The notes beneath the pieces were generated by a model. That model saw only the letters and a list, made by a program, of their open reading frames with translations. It ran no database searches and had not been told where the DNA came from. Made by a program: the position numbers and the translations under genes. Shown here piece after piece: positions 44,267 to 51,590 of a DNA stretch of 64,000 nucleotides. The stretch is from Paraburkholderia bryophila. Its GTDB lineage: Bacteria; Pseudomonadota; Gammaproteobacteria; Burkholderiales; Burkholderiaceae. The DNA lies in contig NZ_JACCAS010000002.1 of NCBI RefSeq assembly GCF_013409255.1, forward strand, positions 1 to 64,000, written 5' to 3'. The number at the start of each line of letters is the position of its first letter. Position 1 is the stretch's first letter.

Positions 44267-44303
44267 CTGTGCGGCGCCGGCAGCCGGCGCCGCACAGTCA
44301 CAC
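44261..44303. terminator. Perfect 21-bp palindrome over the stop codon of the TonB-domain gene
   Basis: Arms GTGTGACTGTGCGGCGCCGG-C and its exact complement around a single A. The stop codon (44264-44266) lies inside the left arm, and the right arm ends four bases before the H-NS stop codon. It could terminate both convergent genes although no T run follows. Confidence 0.75.
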
Positions 44304-44307
44304 GCCC

Positions 44308-44619
44308 CTAGTCCGATCCCGCGTCGTCGGACTGCTTGACCAGAAAGTCCTCGTAGCGCCGGTTCCTGATCCATGACGGCGCACGGCCACGGCCACTCCA
44401 GGTCGCACCGCTGACGGGGTCCCGATACTTCATCCGAAGCGGCCTGGTCTTATACGTGCCGCGCCGGTCCACACGTAACTGGTTAGGCACCAGGTTGAAG
44501 AAGTTCATGACCTGCCGGACATGTTCGATCGCCGCTTTCTGTTCCTGCTGCCACGCAATCAGGAGCCGCTCATCGAGTTGCGCGAGTTGCTGCTTCAACG
44601 TCTTTACCCTGCTGCTCAT
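44308..44619 (-). CDS. H-NS family nucleoid protein
   Basis: A 103-residue H-NS family protein. The N-terminal half is a helical oligomerisation region (SRVKTLKQQLAQLDERLL), and residues 66-84 carry the DNA-binding core YRDPVSGATWSGRGRAPSW, the usual beta-proteobacterial form. The ATG at 44619 is chosen over 44655. It binds AT-rich DNA and silences acquired genes. It is convergent with the TonB-domain gene and divergent from the TetR gene. Confidence 0.9.
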   Translation of the reverse strand: MSSRVKTLKQQLAQLDERLLIAWQQEQKAAIEHVRQVMNFFNLVPNQLRVDRRGTYKTRPLRMKYRDPVSGATWSGRGRAPSWIRNRRYEDFLVKQSDDAGSD

Positions 44620-44765
44620 ACTTTGTTTCCGTAGTACATGACCAGGTCGTTGCACCGCGTTCCCGGTCTTTGCGATTGACTTCGTTCACATATCAAGTGA
44701 GATATGAAACGCAAACGTAATACTAGCGAGTTGAATTTTAAATATCAACTGATATCCTTGCGGCC

Positions 44766-45392
44766 ATGAACACGGCGACCAAACCCCAGCGGCTGAGCCG
44801 CGAAGAAAGTCGATTGCAGACGCGGACACATTTGCTTGCTGCGGCGAAGCGTCTGTTTGTCGACCGAGGTTTCGGCGCCACGTCGCTGAGAGATATCGCG
44901 ACCGAGGCCGGTTATACGCAGGGCGCGTTCTATTCGAATTTCGCGAGCAAAGAAGAGCTGTTTGTCGAACTGATGCGAGAGCGGTCGAAGGCGCAAGTGA
45001 CCGATATTGCCCGCACGCTGAGTGATCCCGCGGCGTCTGCGGAGGACATCCTGAGCGCGTTGGAAGTGTGGGCGCGAACACTCGATGCCGAGCCCGAGTG
45101 GTCCGTGCTGGGCGTTGAATTCAAGCTGATGGGACGCCGCAGTCCTGCTGTTGCAGCCGCAGTGCAGGCACTGCTGGATGCTCACCGCGATGGCCTCGCC
45201 TATTGCATCGGGCAGATTTTCGCCAGACTGAAAAAGGTGCCGCCGGAATCGCCGATGGTATTGGCCACGTCTTTCATGGGACTTTCGCAAGGCCTCGCGT
45301 TGCAGCGGTCGATGCTGTCCGAAGTGCCGATCGGATACATGATCATGGTGTTTCTGCGCAGCCTGTTAGCCGCCGCGCCGCGTGTGCGCTGA
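44766..45392 (+). CDS. TetR-family transcriptional regulator
   Basis: A 208-residue TetR protein: THLLAAAKRLFVDRGFGATS, LRDIATEAGYTQGAFYSNFA and SKEELFVELMRERSKA give the HTH and its recognition helix. The ligand domain is less conserved. The spacer between it and the divergent H-NS gene includes AT-rich repeats (ATATCAA, around 44690-44760) that may hold an operator. It probably regulates the hydrolase 65 bp downstream or itself. Confidence 0.9.
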   Translation: MNTATKPQRLSREESRLQTRTHLLAAAKRLFVDRGFGATSLRDIATEAGYTQGAFYSNFASKEELFVELMRERSKAQVTDIARTLSDPAASAEDILSALEVWARTLDAEPEWSVLGVEFKLMGRRSPAVAAAVQALLDAHRDGLAYCIGQIFARLKKVPPESPMVLATSFMGLSQGLALQRSMLSEVPIGYMIMVFLRSLLAAAPRVR

Positions 45393-45457
45393 ATTACGAT
45401 GGCGAGGTGATTGCCCATTGGCCTTCGATTAGCGCAGCGATAACAAAGGAGACCGCC

Positions 45458-46441
45458 GTGAGATTGATGGCCTTGATCGTCATGCTCTTTGCTCTGCTTG
45501 CCACACCGGCCCATGCCGCCGATGTCGGCTTCGAGGAGATCAAGATAGCGAACGGCGCGGAGTCGCCGCTAACGGCAGGGGTCTGGTATCCGAGTGATGC
45601 GACCGCGTCGCCACATGCTCTGGGCGATGTCAACCAGACGGTGGCGCTGGACGCGCCGGTCGCCGGCCATGGCCTGCCGCTGGTGCTGATCTCGCATGGC
45701 GGCGGAGGATGGTACGGCAGCCATTACGACACGGCGCTAGCCTTGGCTCACGCGGGCTTCGTGGTGGCGGCCGTCAGCCACGCCGGCGACACGTTCGATG
45801 ACCAGAGCCGCGTGTTGCAGTTGTGGCGCCGTCCCGCGCAGCTTCACCGTTTGTTGGACTACATGCTCGACGACTGGCGTTGGCATGAGCGGCTGGACGC
45901 GGGCCGCGTCGGCGCATTCGGCTTTTCTAACGGTGGCTTCACCGTGCTCGTGGCCGCTGGCGGCATCCCGACTCTTTCGAAGATTGCCCCGTATTGCGAG
46001 GCTCATCCTGAGCACGACCTGTGCACGGCCTTGAAACAGGCCGGTGTCGATCTCCATTCGATCCCGGAGGTTTCTGCCAGCGCCTGGGTCCACGACCCGC
46101 GCATTAAGGCCCTTGTCGTCGCCGCGCCCGCGTTCGGCTTCAGCTTCGACCGCGCAGGGCTCAGCAGCGTGCGCGCCCCGATCCAACTCTGGCGAGCTGC
46201 CGACGATCGTCATCAGCCACATCCGTATTATGAGGAGGCAGTACGCGCCGATCTGCCTGAGGTACCTGAATATCGTGTGGTTCCTGATGCAGGCCATTAC
46301 GATTTCCTGCCACCCTGCGATACGCGGCTGTCCCGGAAGATGCCGGACATCTGCAATAGCTTGCCGGGCTTCGACCGTGCGGCGTTCCATGAACGATTCA
46401 ATGCCGATGTCGTGCAGTTCTTTCAGGCGACGCTGCGATAG
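45458..46441 (+). CDS. Exported alpha/beta hydrolase (dienelactone hydrolase-like)
   Basis: A 327-residue hydrolase with a signal peptide (LMALIVMLFALLATPAHA). Visible motifs: PLVLISHGGGGWYGSHYDTA (oxyanion region), nucleophile elbow GAFGFSNGGFTVLVAAG, and DAGHYDFLPPC for the catalytic His. A GTG start at 45458 follows AAAGGAG closely and is preferred; ATG at 45467 is the alternative. It follows the TetR gene by 65 bp and may be controlled by it. Substrate unknown. Confidence 0.85.
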   Translation: MRLMALIVMLFALLATPAHAADVGFEEIKIANGAESPLTAGVWYPSDATASPHALGDVNQTVALDAPVAGHGLPLVLISHGGGGWYGSHYDTALALAHAGFVVAAVSHAGDTFDDQSRVLQLWRRPAQLHRLLDYMLDDWRWHERLDAGRVGAFGFSNGGFTVLVAAGGIPTLSKIAPYCEAHPEHDLCTALKQAGVDLHSIPEVSASAWVHDPRIKALVVAAPAFGFSFDRAGLSSVRAPIQLWRAADDRHQPHPYYEEAVRADLPEVPEYRVVPDAGHYDFLPPCDTRLSRKMPDICNSLPGFDRAAFHERFNADVVQFFQATLR

Positions 46442-46554
46442 CTGCGGGCGAGGCTTTAGCCGCCCTCCGGCCGTGTGGGGTCACGCCTGGTGAGTGGACC
46501 ATTTCGAGCGAACGGCACTTGTTCTATCTCGCTCACTGTATTAGGATTTGGCGT

Positions 46555-46611
46555 ATGAACCCGTCCCACATCAACTCGATTATTACCGCCGCGAAAGTCT
46601 CGGCGGGATAG
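46555..46611 (+). CDS. Possible leader peptide, 18 codons
   Basis: A short ORF reading MNPSHINSIITAAKVSAG, preceded by AGGA eight bases before its ATG. It ends 26 bases before a hairpin-plus-T terminator and 81 bases before the P-loop kinase gene. This is the layout of a translation-coupled attenuator; it may also be chance. Confidence 0.4.
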   Translation: MNPSHINSIITAAKVSAG

Positions 46612-46637
46612 CTATTGAGTTGACAATACGCAATCAC

Positions 46638-46663
46638 AACCCGCCCAGAAGGCGGGTTTTTGC
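46638..46663 (+). terminator. Terminator hairpin with overlapping alternative stem, upstream of the P-loop kinase
   Basis: Stem AACCCGCC/GGCGGGTT with loop CAGAA and a following T run. An overlapping stem, GCCCAGAA (46643-46650) with TTCTGGGC (46665-46672), would exclude full pairing of the terminator. It could end the hydrolase transcript or act as an attenuator for the kinase gene. Confidence 0.6.
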
Positions 46664-46692
46664 TTTCTGGGCGCTAATCGGAGCGCCACGAA

Positions 46693-47265
46693 ATGACGAG
46701 TAAGAACACGTTGGTCACTGCAGTTGGCTTTTGCAATGCGACCGCTCTCCATATGGTCTGCGGCAAAATTGCGTCGGGCAAGTCCACGCTCACGGCTCGC
46801 CTGGCAGATGCTCAACGAACAGTTCTGATCAGCGAAGACGTATGGATCGCACGTCTTTATCCGGACGAGATTCATACGCTGGCAGACTATGTGCGCTGCG
46901 CGGCACGCTTGAAGACGGTCCTCACCGAGCACATTCAGTCGCTTCTTTCGGCGGGAGTATCCGTGGTATTGGACTTCCCGTTCAACACGACCGACACGCG
47001 TGAATGGGGACATTCTTTGGCGCGAGCCGTCGGCTGTGAGCATCGGCTTCACTATCTGGAAGTGAGCGACGAGATCTGCAAATCTCGCTTGAGGGCGAGG
47101 AACGCGTCAGGCGAGCATCCGTTCCAGACGTCTGAAGCGCAGTATGAATTGATCACTCGTCATTTCGTGCCGCCCACAGCAGACGAAGGGTTTGAGCTTG
47201 TTGTCTACGACGAGACGGGGAGTGTTCGTGGACAGAGTGCGTTGGAGATTGGATTGTCCGACTAG
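46693..47265 (+). CDS. P-loop NTPase/kinase (AAA_33/zeta-like)
   Basis: A 190-residue P-loop protein. Walker A is GKIASGKST at residues 24-32; VVLDFPFNTTDTREWG is the likely Walker B/acceptor region, and RHYLEVSDEICKSRLRARNA resembles the lid region of small-molecule kinases. GGAG lies nine bases before the ATG. Similar proteins phosphorylate nucleotides or antibiotics; a zeta-toxin-like role is possible but no antitoxin gene is evident. The possible leader ORF and hairpin upstream suggest regulated expression. Confidence 0.82.
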   Translation: MTSKNTLVTAVGFCNATALHMVCGKIASGKSTLTARLADAQRTVLISEDVWIARLYPDEIHTLADYVRCAARLKTVLTEHIQSLLSAGVSVVLDFPFNTTDTREWGHSLARAVGCEHRLHYLEVSDEICKSRLRARNASGEHPFQTSEAQYELITRHFVPPTADEGFELVVYDETGSVRGQSALEIGLSD

Positions 47266-47294
47266 CGTTGCCGTTTTCGGTCAAGCATGGACGG

Positions 47295-48077
47295 CTATTT
47301 CGATCGGCCAAAAATTGAAGCAATGCTTGACCAGATCCCACCTTTCTTGGGCGCGGCGATCGATTCATCCGATATGGCTGCGGACTGTTCGACGTCGCTC
47401 GCGCTTTGAGGAAAAGTCGACGGGATGTTCTCAACCGGTTTCGTTTCCAATCTAAGGAACCGGGAATTTGATTTTGCGTCCGTGTCCCACGGGCAAACAC
47501 CGAAACTGATAACCAACGCCTCGTAAAGCATCCGCGAAGTCAGTGAAAACTCGGCCACCTGGAGATTCTCGGCCGGGAGGTAGTAGATTCGGACACGCTC
47601 TTCTGGGAGCGCTCCTTCGTCCTCTTCAAGGTAGGACGGCGCAGACAGCCAACGAGTTTCGAACTCCTTGGGCAGCCCGTACTCCTGAAGGGGCGCGCGA
47701 CCAGGGGCCTCAACTGTCTCCAGACGGGATCGCGTCATGATGCCGTTTTCGATAAACGCGTATCCGTAGCTGCCGCCGGAGTCGTAGTTGCAGAATCCCA
47801 GGATAAGCTCCGGCCGATTCAGCGTAGCGAAAATATGACGGGTGTCGGCTTCTTCCGGGTTGTCCAGAATGCCCCATACAAGCTCGTTGCTGTAGACGAA
47901 GCACACGTCGTCAAAGACCTCCACCATCACGTCCGACGGACGGCGAATGTCGAACTCACGCCGGTTCGGCGGCGCGATTTCTCGACACGGGCGCTCGAAA
48001 AGCGCAGATACGAGTTCGTCAACAGGCTTGTTGGTATCTTTCAAATGAAATGCAATTCCCGCCATAGCGACGCCCAT
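47295..48077 (-). CDS. Hypothetical protein, about 260 aa
   Basis: Not recognised. Soluble, with FDDVCFVYSNELVWGIL, FCNYDSGGSYGYAFIENG and VRIYYLPAENLQVAEFSL; the C terminus ends in a tail GIWSSIASIFGRSK. Starts at 48077 and 48065 (MAGIAFHLKDTNK) are both possible. The setting among small isolated genes resembles immunity-type or polymorphic cargo genes, but no partner toxin was seen. Confidence 0.65.
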   Translation of the reverse strand: MGVAMAGIAFHLKDTNKPVDELVSALFERPCREIAPPNRREFDIRRPSDVMVEVFDDVCFVYSNELVWGILDNPEEADTRHIFATLNRPELILGFCNYDSGGSYGYAFIENGIMTRSRLETVEAPGRAPLQEYGLPKEFETRWLSAPSYLEEDEGALPEERVRIYYLPAENLQVAEFSLTSRMLYEALVISFGVCPWDTDAKSNSRFLRLETKPVENIPSTFPQSASDVEQSAAISDESIAAPKKGGIWSSIASIFGRSK

Positions 48078-48168
48078 GGAGCAGCCCCGAAAGCAGACGC
48101 TCAGCAGTCGAAAACCACGGCTTAATTGCAGGACCACCGACTATCTTCATGGCCTCGCATTTTCGACA

Positions 48169-48579
48169 TCAATCAGGGACTTCACGCGCTACGACCTCTA
48201 TCAATTCAAAATGCAGAGTCACCAGTTCGAAATGATCATGCAGGTCTTCGTGGGGCATGCACCGAATATGGACCTCCCGAAATTCCTCGGCACTGGAGAA
48301 TGTTTCACCACGCCAGACCTCCTCCGGAATCTCGCCGAATTGGATCGGATACACTTTGGTCGCTTTGATGATGCAGCGAAGCCTATGCTTTAAATCGTAG
48401 ACCTCGATGATGTCACCCGGTGCATAACTGCCGTCGCCGTACTCGCCGTACGGTTTGTAATACTCTGCGACCGTATCGGCCGTGACGGTCTTTCGGCCTT
48501 CCATAACGGCGCGCGGCAAACTGTCATCGTTTTCGTCAGCGCCCCAAAAGGTCAACCTCTTTCGTCTGTTCATCCGCAT
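48169..48579 (-). CDS. ASCH-domain protein
   Basis: A 136-residue protein with the ASCH pattern: LTFWGADENDDSLPRAVMEG, KTVTADTVAEYYKPYGEYGD and a DIIEVYDLKHRLRCIIKAT strand. ASCH domains are small beta-barrels related to PUA that bind RNA or nucleotides; YqfB in E. coli is an amidohydrolase of this family. The substrate here is unknown. Confidence 0.8.
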   Translation of the reverse strand: MRMNRRKRLTFWGADENDDSLPRAVMEGRKTVTADTVAEYYKPYGEYGDGSYAPGDIIEVYDLKHRLRCIIKATKVYPIQFGEIPEEVWRGETFSSAEEFREVHIRCMPHEDLHDHFELVTLHFELIEVVAREVPD

Positions 48580-48618
48580 CCTTGCGTGTATTTCATCGTG
48601 CGTTGGATCGACCAGCCG

Positions 48619-49215
48619 TTATGGGGTGTCGGGGCGATCCCGACTAACGAGACGCAGGTATTCGCTCAATCCGGCTTCACCGATCGGCTTGATCATAACG
48701 CGCACGGTATTGGTGGCATTTTTCATCGTGATCCCATACCGACGGCGTGCTTCAAGGTAGCCATTCCGTTCCCAAAAGCGTTCCGCTCGCGCGTTGCCGA
48801 CAATGACACCAAGGCGCAACCACTTCGCTCCTGATGCCTTGAGCCAATCTTCAAGGCCGTCGTACAGGCGACGCGCTACACCTTGGCCGTACTTGTCGGT
48901 CGACAGGATGAATAGTCCAATGTGCCAGACACCGTCAACGAAGAGATCCGACACCGTTGTAGCAAAGGCGGTCAACACTTTGTTCGCATCGACAAACCCA
49001 ATCGCACGTTTGCTAGTGAACACCCACCCTTCTGGCAGTTCACTTTCAAACTCCTCTTTGGCTTGTGTATTTGCCGGCGGGGAACCGTCTGCTGTCAGGA
49101 AGTAAGCGGGGTTGTCCTCTAAAAATTTCTGAATGACCGTCAGGTCATCGGAAACAAGTTCGATAGCACAATAACGATCCACCTCGAACAGTATCTGATT
49201 CGATTCAAAAGGCAT
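48619..49215 (-). CDS. GNAT-family N-acetyltransferase
   Basis: A 198-residue acetyltransferase: FILSTDKYGQGVARRLYDGL carries the acetyl-CoA loop (GQGVAR), and ARAERFWERNGYLEARRRYG is the usual C-terminal helix and strand. The N-terminal 70 residues are a substrate-side extension. It sits 39 bp downstream of the ASCH stop, but both genes may be transcribed separately. Confidence 0.82.
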   Translation of the reverse strand: MPFESNQILFEVDRYCAIELVSDDLTVIQKFLEDNPAYFLTADGSPPANTQAKEEFESELPEGWVFTSKRAIGFVDANKVLTAFATTVSDLFVDGVWHIGLFILSTDKYGQGVARRLYDGLEDWLKASGAKWLRLGVIVGNARAERFWERNGYLEARRRYGITMKNATNTVRVMIKPIGEAGLSEYLRLVSRDRPDTP

Positions 49216-49309
49216 TGAATGCTCTCTGATTAGTCCGTGTCATAACTGCGGTTCATCAGGATACGCCACGCGAAGATGGTCGCCAATTCTAACAACTTCT
49301 TTTGGCCGG

Positions 49310-49876
49310 CTACTGACTCCTGCCATGAGATCGAAGAACTATGGAAAGCCCTTGAATACGAGAACGCAGTGCCTCTACGAGCGTCGCGACAACGGCATGC
49401 TTGATTGGCTCGATGGTTTTGAAGTCAATGACGGTGCCGGTCATTTTCGTCAAGCCGAGCGTCACCGCCGGGCCGGAAGGTGTCCCGTAGCTGTAACTTT
49501 GCGACCAAACCTCGCCATCTCTCATACTGGTGAACTCGAATGAACAGCAGGCAAAGTTGGCGACCGACGGCCCTGGTGAACCGCGTTCGCCCCAGGCCAA
49601 CTCGCGAAGAATTGCGTCAAATTCTGGATTTGAAGGAATGCATGGGTAGAAGCCGGTAAGTGCCCGCTCGGCATGCGCGAGCGCGTCTCCCTTATCCGGC
49701 GTCAGTCTCATTCCCCGCCCCGTGTCTGTCAGCTTTCCTTCGGCATCGCTGAGTTCGAGGGTAATCTTTGAACTCGGTGTATAGCTATATTCGACCACGC
49801 TTAGGGCGAGCAGTTGTGCACATACGTCGGCGGGTGAAAGCTGCCGGGAAAGCTGAAGGAGTTCTTCGTGATCCAT
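49310..49876 (-). CDS. Orphan GyrB/ParE-like GHKL domain protein, 188 aa
   Basis: Residues 20-155 align by eye with the N-terminal ATPase domain of GyrB. KLTDTGRGM (51-56 for the core) matches the DxGRGI nucleotide motif, and GSPGPSVANFACCSFEF plus MRDGEVWSQSYSYG match the GyrB run GLHGVG-SVVNALS and REGKIHRQIYEHG; KMTGTVIDF matches KTGT-V-F. The N-box Glu and Asn of GyrB (EVVDN) are Ser and Tyr here (SVVEY), so ATP hydrolysis is unlikely. There is no transducer, TOPRIM or DNA-gate part. Module copy 8 lies 29 bp upstream. The role is unknown; gyrase modulation is only a guess. Confidence 0.72.
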   Translation of the reverse strand: MDHEELLQLSRQLSPADVCAQLLALSVVEYSYTPSSKITLELSDAEGKLTDTGRGMRLTPDKGDALAHAERALTGFYPCIPSNPEFDAILRELAWGERGSPGPSVANFACCSFEFTSMRDGEVWSQSYSYGTPSGPAVTLGLTKMTGTVIDFKTIEPIKHAVVATLVEALRSRIQGLSIVLRSHGRSQ

Positions 49877-49904
49877 TGCGCTCTCTCGATTACGGGATGT
49901 CGTT

Positions 49905-49951
49905 GATTGTCAGCGATCTGCGCTGCAGCGTCGATTGTCCGCCATTGCCGC
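49905..49951 (-). promoter_or_regulatory. Dispersed promoter-like module, copy 8
   Basis: On the - strand: GGCGGCAATGGCGGACAA then TCGACG, 17 bp, GACAAT (complement of 49906-49911), 29 bp before the ATG of the GyrB-like gene. Here the -35-like hexamer has a G instead of A and the GGCC is lost. Confidence 0.6.
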
Positions 49952-49990
49952 CGTTCGCGAGCGCCGCTAACGCCTGCAAACAGGCGGTCA

Positions 49991-50608
49991 CTACTTCGCA
50001 TATTTCCAAAAACGTCCCTTGCCCTCCGCGATCCAGGCAATCGCCTCTTCGATGCGCTTATCGCGCGTTGCCTCAGTCTTCGCGTCACCAATCCAAACGT
50101 TGTATTCCTTTTGAAATGATGCCGATTTGCTCTCGAAAATCTTTATGATCTTCGGGTTCGCCTGGAGCTTTTCGGCGAATGCCGCAGGCATTCCGACTTC
50201 TTTGGGAGTCCTGGATTCTCGTACCGGGAGTTTCAGGCCTTGCTCATTGAGTGCCATAGATTCCTTGATCCAGGATTTAAGCTCCCGGTCTGGCGGTAGA
50301 TCTGCAACGCTAGTCAGCTTACCCATAAAACGCTTGGCGGCTGGAATGCCGGCATTGGCCTTGAGACGCGCATCACCCATCAGTGCATCCTTATAGAACG
50401 TGAAGGAGCAGTGCTTCTTGTAAGCCGCGAAAATGCACATCATGTCGCCTTTGTAGTCAAAATGCGGAATCCCCCATTTGACCTCCTCAATTACCTCTGG
50501 GCATGTTGCGTGGATGAGAGCGCGCAGGCGAGCGAAGACGGGTTTCGCAAAGTCTTCGGCCTTTTCGGCATAGGCATCAACCTTAGGATTGTGTTTTGGC
50601 GTGGGCAT
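49991..50608 (-). CDS. YdeI/OmpD-associated family protein (DUF1801 plus OmdA)
   Basis: A 205-residue protein. The N-terminal DUF1801 part has VFARLRALIHATCPEVIEEV and WGIPHFDYKGDMMCIFAAY; the C-terminal OmdA-type part has NPKIIKIFESKSASFQKEYN and TEATRDKRIEEAIAWIAEGK. The ATG at 50608 is preferred to a TTG at 50626. It follows the SRPBCC gene by 21 bp in the same direction, so arsR-SRPBCC-ydeI probably form one operon. Biochemical role not known. Confidence 0.85.
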   Translation of the reverse strand: MPTPKHNPKVDAYAEKAEDFAKPVFARLRALIHATCPEVIEEVKWGIPHFDYKGDMMCIFAAYKKHCSFTFYKDALMGDARLKANAGIPAAKRFMGKLTSVADLPPDRELKSWIKESMALNEQGLKLPVRESRTPKEVGMPAAFAEKLQANPKIIKIFESKSASFQKEYNVWIGDAKTEATRDKRIEEAIAWIAEGKGRFWKYAK

Positions 50609-50629
50609 CGGATCGGGTTCTTTCAATTC

Positions 50630-51130
50630 TCAGTTGAGGGTTAAAAGAAGTTCGTCGAGGCGTTCCAAAGTCGAGGTCAGACCTTCCTTCAGTCCCATCT
50701 GAATGACTTGTTGGAGTGCTTCAGACGACGTGTAGGAAACGACCGTTTCTACAAGGGTATGCGTCGCAACATCCGAGAAGGAGACATGCCACTTAGATCT
50801 GGGCAACTCTGGATTCAGTGCGCCGGTGTCATCGCAAAAGCCGTCGAGCGAGGTGTAATTGTCGATGGGTTGAATGGTTTGATAGTCCATACGGCCCCAG
50901 TATTCCTGGCCATTGGGTTCAACCATCGCATAGTGCCAATGCCCTCCCTCACTGAAATCCATAAACCTGGTTTTCGTGGTTAAAGGTCTAGGCGCAAACC
51001 ACTGATCGAGAAGTTCACTTTTCGTGTGGCAGTCCCAAACCAGTTGTCGTTTGGCAGCAAACTCTCTTTTGATCGTAATGGTGTTGTTCTCCTTGTCGAC
51101 AAGGAAGTCAAATCGAACGTCAGCTTTCAT
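50630..51130 (-). CDS. SRPBCC/AHSA1 domain protein
   Basis: A 166-residue START-like protein: NTITIKREFAAKRQLVWDCH, TKSELLDQWFAPRPL and FMDFSEGGHWHYAMVEPNG are typical of AHSA1-type SRPBCC proteins, which bind small hydrophobic ligands. Its start overlaps the end of the ArsR gene by 11 bp, so the two are translationally coupled. The ArsR-AHSA1 pair is a recurrent gene pair in proteobacteria. Confidence 0.9.
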   Translation of the reverse strand: MKADVRFDFLVDKENNTITIKREFAAKRQLVWDCHTKSELLDQWFAPRPLTTKTRFMDFSEGGHWHYAMVEPNGQEYWGRMDYQTIQPIDNYTSLDGFCDDTGALNPELPRSKWHVSFSDVATHTLVETVVSYTSSEALQQVIQMGLKEGLTSTLERLDELLLTLN

Positions 51131-51464
51131 CTTTTTCGCCTTTCAGGGTAGTTAATAGGTGATCGAGATTTTCATATCGGCTTTCCCAGACTGCGCGTTG
51201 CTCGTCGAACCACTTTTCGGCAGCGGTCAAGTTCCCACGTCTTAGTTTGCACGTTCGCACTCGCCCTACCTTCTCTGATGCAATGAGGCCGCTGCTTTCG
51301 AGAACCTTGATGTGCTTCAAAAACGAAGGCAACCCCAAACCGAATGGTTCTGCAAGCTCTTTGATCGATGCAGGGCCGCTGCCGAGCCTCGCAATCACTG
51401 ATCGCCGGGTGGGGTCGGCCAATGCATGGAACACGCCGTTGAGCGATGTAGAATAGTTTTCCAT
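51120..51464 (-). CDS. ArsR-family helix-turn-helix repressor
   Basis: A 114-residue winged-helix protein: VFHALADPTRRSVIARLGSG, SIKELAEPFGLGLPSFLKHI and KVLESSGLIASEKVGRVRTC. The metal-binding CxC motif of arsenic sensors is absent, so it is of the SRPBCC-linked branch. A near-perfect palindrome overlaps its start codon and is the probable operator. Confidence 0.9.
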   Translation of the reverse strand: MENYSTSLNGVFHALADPTRRSVIARLGSGPASIKELAEPFGLGLPSFLKHIKVLESSGLIASEKVGRVRTCKLRRGNLTAAEKWFDEQRAVWESRYENLDHLLTTLKGEKDES

Positions 51465-51476
51465 GTGGAAAACTAT
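51453..51476. promoter_or_regulatory. Operator palindrome over the ArsR start codon
   Basis: Arms ATAGTTTTCC and GGAAAACTAT around 4 bases; the ATG of the ArsR gene lies inside. A related half-site, GGCAAACTAT (51501-51510), follows about 24 bp away. Strong candidate for autoregulation by the ArsR protein. Confidence 0.7.
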
Positions 51477-51590
51477 ATCATGATGGTTTTCTATTTGGCA
51501 AACTATTCAAGGAAGCCGACCCGGAATCGTAGGCGACGGCAATTCGGCGATAGCGGCATGCGGCGAAGTTGCCGCGAGTCTGCGGACGAC

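Noticed and set aside
46693..47265. Zeta-toxin/antitoxin pair
   Set aside because: The P-loop protein has some resemblance but no small antitoxin gene lies next to it in the expected position.
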